NCBI GenBank assembly: GCA_014879945.1
Contig: JACSRE010000178.1
Location: 1-43,452 of the forward strand
Length of the DNA: 43,452 nucleotides
Reading direction: 5' to 3'
Source of the DNA: Myxococcus sp.
GTDB taxonomy: Bacteria > Myxococcota > Myxococcia > Myxococcales > Myxococcaceae
This document shows, piece after piece, positions 35,232-43,019 of the stretch. How positions within the stretch are numbered: position 1 is the first letter of the stretch; each line of letters opens with the position of its first letter. Position numbers and translations under genes: made by a program. The notes under the pieces were generated by a model. That model saw only the letters and a list, made by a program, of their open reading frames with translations, searched no databases and was not told the origin of the DNA.

Positions 35232-36109
35232 GGGGTGCCTCCTTCAGGCTTCGTGGGTGAGGCGCCCGCTGGCGCTGCAGCACCGGCCTCGTCTCCGGGT
35301 TGAGGCGCGGCGACCTTTGGCGACCCGGCCGGCGCCGCGGCGAGGGGCGCCGCCTCGGGTGGCTCCACAGGCGTGCGCGTCACCGGCTCGTTCAGCAAAG
35401 CTGCAGCCCCTGAGTTGGCGGCATGAGACGCCATGGCCTCGGGAGCCGGGCCAGGTCCGCTCGTCGATGTCGCAGCGCCCGCCGAGGTGGAGCCGACCGA
35501 CGCCACGCCCAAAGCCTCGCTGGGCTTCGCGCTCGTTGGCTCAATCGCCGGCGCAGCGCCCACCGAGGGGGAGGCGACCGACGTCGCGGCAACGGGAGCA
35601 CCAGCCGGCGCCGGCTTCGGCGGCTTCGGGGGCGTCTGCATCTCCATCAGCTTCGTCCCATCGCCCCAGGCTCGCGTCTTCGCCTTCTCGTTCTCGTAGA
35701 GCTTCGCCATCGTCAGCACGAGCGCCTCGCGCCCATAGGCCGGCGGCTCCTGCTCGCGCGTCATCACGATGGCGTCGGTGGGGCAGACCTGCACGCACAG
35801 CTCACAGAAGATGCAGGCCGACAGATCGAGGGTGAAGTCGTCGGCGTAGCTGCGCTTCTTGCCGCTGATCGGCGAGTCACGCTTCGCGGGCCCCTTGATG
35901 GCGATGACCTTCGACGGGCAGATGCGCTCACACTGCAGGCACCCGATGCAGGCCTCGTCGCCGTCGGCCTCGTGCAGCAGCGCGAAGCTGGCGCGGTAGC
36001 GCTCGGCGCGCTCCCTGACCTCGTGCGGGAACTGCACGGTGGTGGGCGGGCGGGCGAAGCTCCTGGCCGCGGTGGCGATGCTGCGAAAGGCATCAAGGAA
36101 GTGACGCAT
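35228..36109 (-). CDS. nuoI: NuoI, 2x[4Fe-4S] subunit of complex I, with long C-terminal tail
   Basis: A 293-residue subunit, far longer than the usual 160-220. Residues 1-155 are the normal protein, with cluster motifs C54-x2-C57-x2-C60-x3-C64 and C99-x2-C102-x2-C105-x3-C109 (clusters N6a and N6b). Residues ~158-293 are a low-complexity Ala/Pro/Ser/Thr tail without Cys. It passes electrons to cluster N2 in the NuoB part. The stop overlaps nuoJ, and nine bases separate its start from the nuoH stop. The tail is in frame and codes without interruption, so it is probably real, but its role is unknown. Confidence 0.95.
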   Translation of the reverse strand: MRHFLDAFRSIATAARSFARPPTTVQFPHEVRERAERYRASFALLHEADGDEACIGCLQCERICPSKVIAIKGPAKRDSPISGKKRSYADDFTLDLSACIFCELCVQVCPTDAIVMTREQEPPAYGREALVLTMAKLYENEKAKTRAWGDGTKLMEMQTPPKPPKPAPAGAPVAATSVASPSVGAAPAIEPTSAKPSEALGVASVGSTSAGAATSTSGPGPAPEAMASHAANSGAAALLNEPVTRTPVEPPEAAPLAAAPAGSPKVAAPQPGDEAGAAAPAGASPTKPEGGTP

Positions 36110-36118
36110 GGTGCCCTC

Positions 36119-37087
36119 TCACCCGACGAAGACGACCCAGAGCGCCGCGCCCAGCACGAGCGCGACCCCGGTCGGCACCAGCCAGCGCCAGCACAGCGCC
36201 ATCAGCTGATCGGAGCGGAAGCGCAGCAGCGTCCACCGCACCCAGTACACGAACGCGAACAGGCCCAACGTCTTGGCCGCCATCCAGTGGAGGCCGGGCG
36301 CGAACGGCCCGTCCCACCCGCCGAGGAAGAGCGCCGCCGCCACCGCCGAGGCGATGAGCGTGTGCAGGTACTCGGCCATGTAGAACAGCGCGAACTTCAT
36401 GCCGGTGTACTCGGTGGTGATGCCCGCCACGAGCTCGCTCTCGGCCTCGGGGATGTCGAAGGGAATGCGGTTCGACTCGGCCAGCATGGCCAGCATGAAG
36501 AGCACGAAGGCGGGCACGCCCAGGAAGAAGGGCCAGGCGATCAGCCAGTGGTGCTGGGCCTGGTACTCGACGATCGCGCTCACCTTCATCGTGCCGGTGA
36601 GGATCACCGGCACCAGCGCCGCCAGCACCAGCGGCACCTCGTACGAGACCGACTGCGCGATGGCCCGCATGGCGCCCAGCAGCGCGAACTTGTTGTTGCT
36701 CCCCCACCCCGCGATGAAGACGGGCAGCACGCCGAGCGCGCCGATGGCCAGCAGGTAGAGCACCCCCGCGTCGAGATCGGCCCCGATGATGCTGGCCGAG
36801 AACGGCACCACCGCCGCGACCGCCAGCGCTCCGATGGCGCCCAGCGGCGGCGCGAGGTTGAAGAGCACCCGATCGGCCTCGTCGGGCACGATGTCTTCCT
36901 TCTGCAGCAGCTTCAGCACGTCGGCCACCGGCTGCAGCAACCCGAAGGGCCCGACCAGCGTGGGCCCCAGCCGGCTCTGCATGCGCGCCGCCATCTTGCG
37001 CTCACCCCACAGCGCCAGGGCCACCAGCGTCATGATGACGGTGATGATGCCGCCGCCGTAGAGCGCTCCGTGCGTGAAGTCGGTCAT
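36119..37087 (-). CDS. nuoH: NuoH, quinone-site membrane subunit of complex I
   Basis: A 322-residue subunit with about eight helices. The matrix-type loop RLGPTLVGPFGLLQPVADVLKLL and the later Glu-rich ESNRIPFDIPEAESELVAG are both diagnostic. It forms the quinone chamber with the NuoB and NuoD parts and links redox change to the pump modules. Its ATG overlaps the nuoD stop (ATGA). Confidence 0.97.
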   Translation of the reverse strand: MTDFTHGALYGGGIITVIMTLVALALWGERKMAARMQSRLGPTLVGPFGLLQPVADVLKLLQKEDIVPDEADRVLFNLAPPLGAIGALAVAAVVPFSASIIGADLDAGVLYLLAIGALGVLPVFIAGWGSNNKFALLGAMRAIAQSVSYEVPLVLAALVPVILTGTMKVSAIVEYQAQHHWLIAWPFFLGVPAFVLFMLAMLAESNRIPFDIPEAESELVAGITTEYTGMKFALFYMAEYLHTLIASAVAAALFLGGWDGPFAPGLHWMAAKTLGLFAFVYWVRWTLLRFRSDQLMALCWRWLVPTGVALVLGAALWVVFVG

Positions 37088-38271
37088 CGGTCGACCTCGC
37101 CCATGATGGGGTCGAGCGACCCGAGAATGGCGATGGCGTCGCTCACCGTCTGGCCCGGGAGCAGGTACGGCAGCGCCGAGAGCGCGTGCAGGCTGGGCGG
37201 CCGCAGCTTGAGGCGGTACGGGTGCTGGGAGCCGTCGGCGATCACCCAGGTCCCCAGCTCACCGCGCGGCGTCTCGATGCCCACGTACTGCTGCCCCGCG
37301 GGGAGCTTCGTCTGCACCGGGAGCTTGGTCGGCTTGCCGGAGTTGATGGGGCCCTCGGGCATGCCGTCGAGCAGCGCGCGGCACAGGCGCAGGCTCTCGA
37401 CCAGCTCGGCGACCCGCACCTCGGTGCGCGCGTAGCAGTCGCCGCCGCGCGCAGTCGCGACGTTCACCTTCACCTCGTCGTAGGCGTGAAAGGGCGCGTC
37501 GCGGCGCAGGTCGTGATCGACGCCCGAGGCGCGGAGGTTGGGGCCGGTCACCCCCAGCTCCAGCGCCAGCTCGCCGTCGAGCACGCCGACGCCGCGGGTG
37601 CGCTGCTCGAAGAGGTGGTTGTGGAGCGTCATCGCCAGGTACTCGGGCAGCCGGGCCTCGATGGTGTCGAGCGCCGCCTTCACCTTCGCGCCCCACCCGG
37701 CCGGCAGGTCGTGCCGGTTCCCGCCGATGGAGTGCGTGTTGTAGTGAAAGCGCGCGCCGGTGACGGCCTCGAAGAGATCGAGCACCAGCTCGCGCTCACG
37801 GAAGCAGTAGATGAAGACGGTCGAGCCGCCGCCCAGCGCGCCGCCGAGATCGAGCGAGAAGGTGCCCAGCCACAGCAGGTGCGAGGCCACGCGCTGCAGC
37901 TCGGCGAAGAGGGCCCGCATCCACCGCGCGCGCCGGGGCACCTCGAGCTTCAGCATCGCCTCGAAGGCCATGACCAGCGCCTGCTCGTTGGTCATCGGCG
38001 CGACGTAGTCGTTCTTGTCGACGATCGGCGGCAGCTGCACGTACGCCAGCTTCTCGCAGAGCTTCTCGACCGCCCGGTGCAGGTACCCGCAGTGCGGCAC
38101 CGCCTTGACGATGCGCTCGCCGTCGAGGAACAGATCCATGCGGAAGACGCCGTGCGTGGACGGGTGCTGCGGCCCGAAGTGCAACAGCATCAACTCGGCC
38201 TCGGGGTCGAGGGCGTCGATGGACAGGTACGGGTTGACGCGTGGGCGAACGGTGGCGGCGAGGGGCGTCAT
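37084..38271 (-). CDS. nuoD: NuoD, 49-kDa quinone-binding subunit of complex I
   Basis: A 395-residue subunit. The HPSTHG motif is at 36-41. Taking the mammalian quinone-ligand pair His59/Tyr108 as reference, His40 and Tyr89 (KNDYVAP) occupy the same spacing of 49. Other family motifs present are GNRHDL and the C-terminal DPIMGEVDR. It is a separate gene here, not fused to NuoC as in E. coli. Seven bases separate its start from the nuoBC stop. Confidence 0.97.
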   Translation of the reverse strand: MTPLAATVRPRVNPYLSIDALDPEAELMLLHFGPQHPSTHGVFRMDLFLDGERIVKAVPHCGYLHRAVEKLCEKLAYVQLPPIVDKNDYVAPMTNEQALVMAFEAMLKLEVPRRARWMRALFAELQRVASHLLWLGTFSLDLGGALGGGSTVFIYCFRERELVLDLFEAVTGARFHYNTHSIGGNRHDLPAGWGAKVKAALDTIEARLPEYLAMTLHNHLFEQRTRGVGVLDGELALELGVTGPNLRASGVDHDLRRDAPFHAYDEVKVNVATARGGDCYARTEVRVAELVESLRLCRALLDGMPEGPINSGKPTKLPVQTKLPAGQQYVGIETPRGELGTWVIADGSQHPYRLKLRPPSLHALSALPYLLPGQTVSDAIAILGSLDPIMGEVDR

Positions 38272-38278
38272 GATCTCG

Positions 38279-39466
38279 TCACCTCCAGGGCGGAGCGGGT
38301 GCGTCAGCGGGGAAGTCGCGCCGCAGGGGGAAGGTGGTGGCGTTCTCGGTCTGCATCAGCCGCCGCAGATCGGGGTGCCCTGCGAAGCGCACGCCCAGCA
38401 GGTCGAACTGCTCGCGCTCCTGCCAATCGGCCCCGGCGAAGACGCCGCTCAGGGTCAGCACCGGCTCGTCGGGCGCCAGCCGCACCGACCAGGCCGCCAC
38501 CTTCGAGCCCGGCCCGATGGTGCGCACCGCGGTGGTGAGCTCGAAGTGCTCGGGCTCGGCGGGGTCGGCGCCCTTGCGGCCCTTGCCGGCCAGCCAGTGC
38601 GTCGCCACCATGGTGACGAGCTGTCGGTAGCCCAGCGCCTTGAGCCGCCGGGCGAGCTCGAGGTGCTGCGCGAGGGGGATCACCGGCGGCCCATCGGCCG
38701 GCAGCTCGGTGACGCCCAGCTCGGCGAGCAGCGCCGCGAAGTCGCCGCCGACGAGCGGCGCCACCTGGGGCGCGGGGCCGGCCGCCACCTCGAGCGGGGC
38801 GCTCTCTTCATCGGCGGTCGGGTTGTCCGAGGCGCGCTCCTGCGCGAGCGTCTGCTCGGGCGAGCGGGTGGGCTCGGTGAGCCTGGGCACCGAGGGCTGG
38901 GTCACCTTCATCAGCCCCGGGTTCACCTCGGGCACCACCACCTCGCCCCGCCGCTGCCGCTGGATCTTCTCCTGCAGCCGCAGCATGCCGTGCATCAGCG
39001 CTTCGGGGTTCGGCGGGCAGCCGGGCACATAGACGTCCACCGGCATGAAGGTGTCGACGCCGGGAACCACGCTGTAGAGGTTCCGGTAGAAGTCTCCCGA
39101 GATGGCGCACGAGCCCATCGCGACGCACCACTTGGGCTCGGGCATCTGCTCCCACAGCTTGAGCACGCGCGGCGCCATCTTGGTGGTGATGGTGCCGGCC
39201 ACCACCATCACGTCGGCCTGCCGGGGCGTGGCGCGCACGATGACGCCCATGCGATCGATGTCGACCCGGCTCGCCGCCGTGGCCATGAACTCGATGCCGC
39301 AGCAGCTGGTCGCCATGGGGAAGATCCACATGGCGTTGGTGAGGCCCCAGGTGAGCAGATCGTCGAGCGCGGCGGTGCCGACGGTGAGGCCGGGCGTCTC
39401 GAGCAGCACCTGGTAGAGGGGGTGGCGGAAGTTGGCCCCGGTGTCGACGGTGCGCTGCGGGCTCAT
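38279..39466 (-). CDS. nuoBC: NuoB-NuoC fusion subunit of complex I
   Basis: A 395-residue fusion. Residues 1-~175 are NuoB (PSST), with all four N2 cluster ligands: Cys55, Cys56, Cys120 (GSC) and Cys150 (VPGCPPNPEA). Residues ~176-262 are a Pro/Glu/Ala-rich linker. Residues ~263-395 are NuoC (30 kDa), ending in the signature EREQFDLLGVRFAGHPDLRRL. Both domains look intact. ATG 39466 overlaps the nuoA stop by four bases and is preferred to the GTG two codons upstream. N2 reduces quinone. The usual layouts are separate nuoB and nuoC or a nuoCD fusion. Confidence 0.95.
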   Translation of the reverse strand: MSPQRTVDTGANFRHPLYQVLLETPGLTVGTAALDDLLTWGLTNAMWIFPMATSCCGIEFMATAASRVDIDRMGVIVRATPRQADVMVVAGTITTKMAPRVLKLWEQMPEPKWCVAMGSCAISGDFYRNLYSVVPGVDTFMPVDVYVPGCPPNPEALMHGMLRLQEKIQRQRRGEVVVPEVNPGLMKVTQPSVPRLTEPTRSPEQTLAQERASDNPTADEESAPLEVAAGPAPQVAPLVGGDFAALLAELGVTELPADGPPVIPLAQHLELARRLKALGYRQLVTMVATHWLAGKGRKGADPAEPEHFELTTAVRTIGPGSKVAAWSVRLAPDEPVLTLSGVFAGADWQEREQFDLLGVRFAGHPDLRRLMQTENATTFPLRRDFPADAPAPPWR

Positions 39467-39822
39467 TGCCACTGGAGCGCTCCTTTGCGGGTCGCCCAGG
39501 CCCAGCCGAGCATCAGCACCACCACGAACGAGGTGACGGCGACGAGGCCGCGCGCGCCGGCCTCACGCACGATGGTCGCCCACGGCAACAGGAAGGCCGT
39601 CTCGATGTCGAAGAGCACGAAGAACAGCGCCACCACGTAGTAGCGCGCGTGAAACCGCACCCAGGCCACGCCCGAGGGCACCTCGCCGCACTCGTAGGTC
39701 TGTCCCTTGAGGGGCTCCCGCTTCGTCGAGACGACCCGCAAGAGCCTGGCGCCCACCAACATCGAGCCCGCCACCGCGACGGCGACCAGGAGAAACGCGA
39801 GCAGGGCGAGGCCAGAGGACAT
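39463..39822 (-). CDS. nuoA: NuoA, membrane subunit of complex I
   Basis: A 119-residue three-helix subunit. The hallmark YECGEVPSG loop (with the Cys near the quinone site) and FHARYYVVALFFVLFDIETAFLLPWA are present. It is the first nuo gene and starts 19 bases after the stop of the ferritin-like gene. Confidence 0.97.
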   Translation of the reverse strand: MSSGLALLAFLLVAVAVAGSMLVGARLLRVVSTKREPLKGQTYECGEVPSGVAWVRFHARYYVVALFFVLFDIETAFLLPWATIVREAGARGLVAVTSFVVVLMLGWAWATRKGALQWQ

Positions 39823-39841
39823 GGTGCCTGGGTGCCTTTCG

Positions 39842-40378
39842 TCACTGCGGTGCGGGGCCGTCGCTGACGTCGACGCGGGCGAACCGGTCGTCGGGCGGCA
39901 GCTTCGCGAGCTCGGCCTTCACCAACTGTTGGTGCTCGACCTCCTCGTCGCGGAGCTCCTCGAAGAGCCTGCGCACCTCGGGCTTCTGCACGTGGCTGAG
40001 CACCGAGACGAAGAAGCGGTGGGCCTTCTCTTCACTGCGCAGGGCGGCCTCGAGCGCCTGCCGGGTCGTCATGTCGGCGCGCGCCTCGTCGTAGTCGGGC
40101 GCCTCGACGTCGAAGATCATCTCGCGCCGCACGGCGACGGGTTGGTCGTTGAAGTGCTTCTTGCGCTCCTCGAGCAGCTGCTGGCGGTGCAGCTCTTCGA
40201 TGCGCACCATCTTCGCGAAGAAGGCGGCGGCCCCAGGGGTTCGGTGCAGCACCAGCTGCGCCGAGAGCTCCTCGTAGCGATCGCGCGCCTCTTCTTCGAT
40301 CAGCACGGCCAGATCGAACGCGTCCTTCAGGGTCAGCGCGGCGAAGTCGATTCCCGGTGTCTGTGTCTGGCTGGTCAC
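39842..40378 (-). CDS. ferritin-like/rubrerythrin-type di-iron protein
   Basis: A 178-residue four-helix-bundle protein. Two ExxH motifs, E61-x-x-H64 (RIEELH) and E146-x-x-H149 (DEEVEH), with further Glu at 28-30 and 117-118, make a plausible di-iron site. There is no rubredoxin domain. Similar proteins act in peroxide reduction or iron handling. I use GTG 40378 with GAGGG six bases upstream; GTG 40390 would overlap the korB stop (GTGA) and is equally possible. It lies between korB and nuoA, in the same direction. Confidence 0.85.
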   Translation of the reverse strand: MTSQTQTPGIDFAALTLKDAFDLAVLIEEEARDRYEELSAQLVLHRTPGAAAFFAKMVRIEELHRQQLLEERKKHFNDQPVAVRREMIFDVEAPDYDEARADMTTRQALEAALRSEEKAHRFFVSVLSHVQKPEVRRLFEELRDEEVEHQQLVKAELAKLPPDDRFARVDVSDGPAPQ

Positions 40379-40386
40379 GGCGGCCC

Positions 40387-41259
40387 TCACTTCTGCAGGT
40401 AGGCTTCGAGGATCTGGTGTCGCGAGCGCGCCTTCCTGGCCTGCTCGGCCTGGCGCAGCTTCACCAGGGCCTCGTACGTCGGCGGCGGGTTGGGGTTGCG
40501 GTAGAAGACGCCGGTGTAGAGCTCGGTGCCGTACGAGCGCGCGAGATCGAGCGCGGCGAGCTGGTTCGAGGCGTCGTGCCCCAGGCTCGCCAGCGTCTTC
40601 ATGGTCGCCTTGTGCGCCTTGAGCTGCTGGTTGTCTTCGCCGAACGTCACGCACGGCGACTGGATGTTGACGAACGAGAAGCCGGGGTAGCGAATGGCCT
40701 CTTCGATCAACGCGGTCATGCCGGGCATGTCGGCGGGCGTGGCCTGGGCGACGAACCCCGCGCCGTAGGCGAGCATGTAGAGCAGCGGGTTGATCGGGTC
40801 TTCGAGGCTGCCCAGCGGCGAGGTGACGGTCTCGAGGCCGCGGGGCGAGGTGGGCGAGAGCTGCCCCTTGGTGAGCCCGTACACCTGGTTGTCCATCACC
40901 AGGTACGTCAGGTCCATGTTGCGGCGCACCGCGTGCGGCACGTGCCCGCCGCCGATCGAGAAGCCGTCGCCGTCACCGCCAGCCACCACCACCAGCAGCT
41001 CGGGGTTGGCCAGCTTCACGCCCTGCGCGATGGGGAGCGAGCGCCCGTGCACGCTGTTGAAGCCGTACGCGGTGGTGTACCCGGGAATGCGTGAGGAGCA
41101 GCCGATGCCCGAGATGAAGGCCACCTCGTGCGGCGGCCGGCCGATCGACGAGAGCGCGCGGTAGAGGCCCTGGAGCACCCCGAAGTCGCCGCACCCGGGG
41201 CACCAGATGGGCTTGAGGTCGCTCTTGTAGTCCTTCGCCTGAAGCACCGGCGCGTTCAT
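40387..41259 (-). CDS. korB: 2-oxoacid:ferredoxin oxidoreductase beta subunit
   Basis: A 290-residue thiamine-diphosphate subunit. The [4Fe-4S] ligands are Cys20 and Cys23 (WCPGCG), Cys54 (GIGCSS) and Cys203 (SPCVTF). The TPP/Mg motif runs from GDGD at 95-98 to N124-QVYG. With the fused alpha-gamma subunit it oxidatively decarboxylates a 2-oxoacid with CoA and reduces ferredoxin. The sequence and length match KorB of aerobic bacteria (2-oxoglutarate). No delta (ferredoxin-like) subunit is encoded nearby. Its start overlaps the korA stop by four bases. Confidence 0.94.
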   Translation of the reverse strand: MNAPVLQAKDYKSDLKPIWCPGCGDFGVLQGLYRALSSIGRPPHEVAFISGIGCSSRIPGYTTAYGFNSVHGRSLPIAQGVKLANPELLVVVAGGDGDGFSIGGGHVPHAVRRNMDLTYLVMDNQVYGLTKGQLSPTSPRGLETVTSPLGSLEDPINPLLYMLAYGAGFVAQATPADMPGMTALIEEAIRYPGFSFVNIQSPCVTFGEDNQQLKAHKATMKTLASLGHDASNQLAALDLARSYGTELYTGVFYRNPNPPPTYEALVKLRQAEQARKARSRHQILEAYLQK

Positions 41260-43019
41260 GACGGCATGCCCTTCTGCTCGAGCAGGCGCGCGACGAGCTC
41301 CGCGGGTTGAAAGGGGTTGGCGCCGCTGCGACAGAAGCTGCGAAGGCCCCTGGGCACCTCGGTGAACATGCGCAGCATCCGGTAGAGCTGGCCCTGGTGC
41401 GACAGCTCGACGAGCAGGCCGTGCCGGAGCGACTCGAAGAAGCTGGCGTAGACCTGCTCGGCGATCGGGTACAGCAGGTAGGGCACGAGCAGCTTGACGT
41501 CGTGGCCCTGGGCGGTCGCCAGCGCGTGGGCCTCGCGCGCGACGCCGGCGGTGCTGCCCCAGGCGATGAGGCCCAGCGGGGCCTTCGGGTCGCCCAACAG
41601 CTCGAAGAACTCGGCGCGGCGCTTGAGCGGCTCGAGCTTCTTGAAGCGCTTCTCATTCATCTTCGCGTGCATCACCCCGCCCGAGGTGGGGTCGCCCTTC
41701 TCGTTGTGCTCGATGCCGGCCGCCAGGTAGGTGCCGCCCTGAAGGCCCGGGTGGCTGATGGGGCTGACGCCGCTGTCGGTGAAGGCGAAGCGCGCGTACG
41801 GCTTCTCGGCCAGCTCGGCCGCGGTGGGCACCCGGCGCTCGACGATCTCGAGCTTCGAGGTGTCGATGAGATCGACCGCCTCTTTGCGCTGGGCGATCTC
41901 CTGGTCGGACAAGATGATCACCGGCGTCTGGTACTGCTCGGCGATGTTGAAGGCGTCGACGGTGACGCGGAAGGTGTCTTCGACGTCGGTGGGCGCGAGC
42001 ACCGGGCGCAGCACGTCGCCGTGCCCAGAGAAGGCCGCCTGAAAGAGGTCGCCCTGCTCCGGCTTGGTGGGCAGGCCGGTCGAGGGGCCGCCGCGCTGCA
42101 CGTTGAGCACCACCAGGGGCAGCTCCGCGATGGTGGCCAGCCCGAGGATCTCGGTCTTGAGGTCCATGCCCGGGCCGCTGGTGGCCGTCATCGACTTACG
42201 CCCCGCGAACGAGGCGCCGACGCTCGCGCCGATGCCCGCGATCTCGTCTTCACACTGGAGCACCGCGCCGCCGTACTTCCAGATCTCGCGGCTCAGCGTC
42301 TGCATCACCTCGGTGGACGGGGTGATGGGGTAGCCGCCGAAGAACTTCACGCCCGCGAAGAGGGCTCCGGCCGCGCACATGTCGTTGCCGTCGCAGAGCA
42401 TCTTCGAGCCCGGCGGCCCGGTCGGCCGCGCGATGACTGGTGGAGCGGGGAGCGGGTGCGCACTCGCGTACTCGATGCCTGCCGCCAGCGCCTTCTCGTT
42501 GGCCTCGAGTAGCCCTTCGGCCTTGCCGCCGAACTTCTTGGTGAGGCCCCGGGTGATGGCCGCGGCGGGAATTCCGAACCAACCTGAGAGCAGCCCCAGC
42601 ACCACCGACGTCTTGGCCTTGTCTGACCCGGCCGACTTCTTGGTGAGCTCGGTGATGGCGACGGGGATGAGCCGGTTCGGCACCACGCCGCGCGCCTTGA
42701 GCGTCTCGGGCGGCGGGCCTGCCTTCTCTTCGTAGATGAGGACGGTGGTGACCGAGAGCGGCAGCTCGGCGCCGAACTTGAAGAAGTCTTCCCAGTTCAG
42801 GGCCACCAGCACGTCGAGGGCGCCGCCGGGGTTGAGGACCTTCTTCGTCGAGAGGCGAACCCGGCACGAGGACTCGCCGCCGCGAATCTGCGAACCGAAG
42901 CTCTTGGTCATCAGCGCGTGGTAGCCCTCGGAGGAGGCTGCTGCGAGGAGCGACTCACCGGCGCTCACCACTCCGTCACCGCCCGCGCCCGCCATTCCCA
43001 GAATCAAGTCGTCGACCAT
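41256..43019 (-). CDS. korA: 2-oxoacid:ferredoxin oxidoreductase, fused gamma-alpha subunit
   Basis: A 587-residue fusion. Residues 1-~190 are the gamma domain (GMAGAGGDGVVSAGE at 8-22; SQIRGGESSCRVRLS). Residues ~205-587 are the alpha part with YPITPSTE at 230-237 and RGGPSTGLPTKPEQGDL at 309-325, a pattern typical of 2-oxoglutarate-specific enzymes. The two-gene korAB form is the one reported as relatively oxygen-tolerant in mycobacteria. ATG 43019 has no clear ribosome site upstream. It is the first gene of the presumed operon, and the promoter should lie to its right. Confidence 0.94.
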   Translation of the reverse strand: MVDDLILGMAGAGGDGVVSAGESLLAAASSEGYHALMTKSFGSQIRGGESSCRVRLSTKKVLNPGGALDVLVALNWEDFFKFGAELPLSVTTVLIYEEKAGPPPETLKARGVVPNRLIPVAITELTKKSAGSDKAKTSVVLGLLSGWFGIPAAAITRGLTKKFGGKAEGLLEANEKALAAGIEYASAHPLPAPPVIARPTGPPGSKMLCDGNDMCAAGALFAGVKFFGGYPITPSTEVMQTLSREIWKYGGAVLQCEDEIAGIGASVGASFAGRKSMTATSGPGMDLKTEILGLATIAELPLVVLNVQRGGPSTGLPTKPEQGDLFQAAFSGHGDVLRPVLAPTDVEDTFRVTVDAFNIAEQYQTPVIILSDQEIAQRKEAVDLIDTSKLEIVERRVPTAAELAEKPYARFAFTDSGVSPISHPGLQGGTYLAAGIEHNEKGDPTSGGVMHAKMNEKRFKKLEPLKRRAEFFELLGDPKAPLGLIAWGSTAGVAREAHALATAQGHDVKLLVPYLLYPIAEQVYASFFESLRHGLLVELSHQGQLYRMLRMFTEVPRGLRSFCRSGANPFQPAELVARLLEQKGMPS

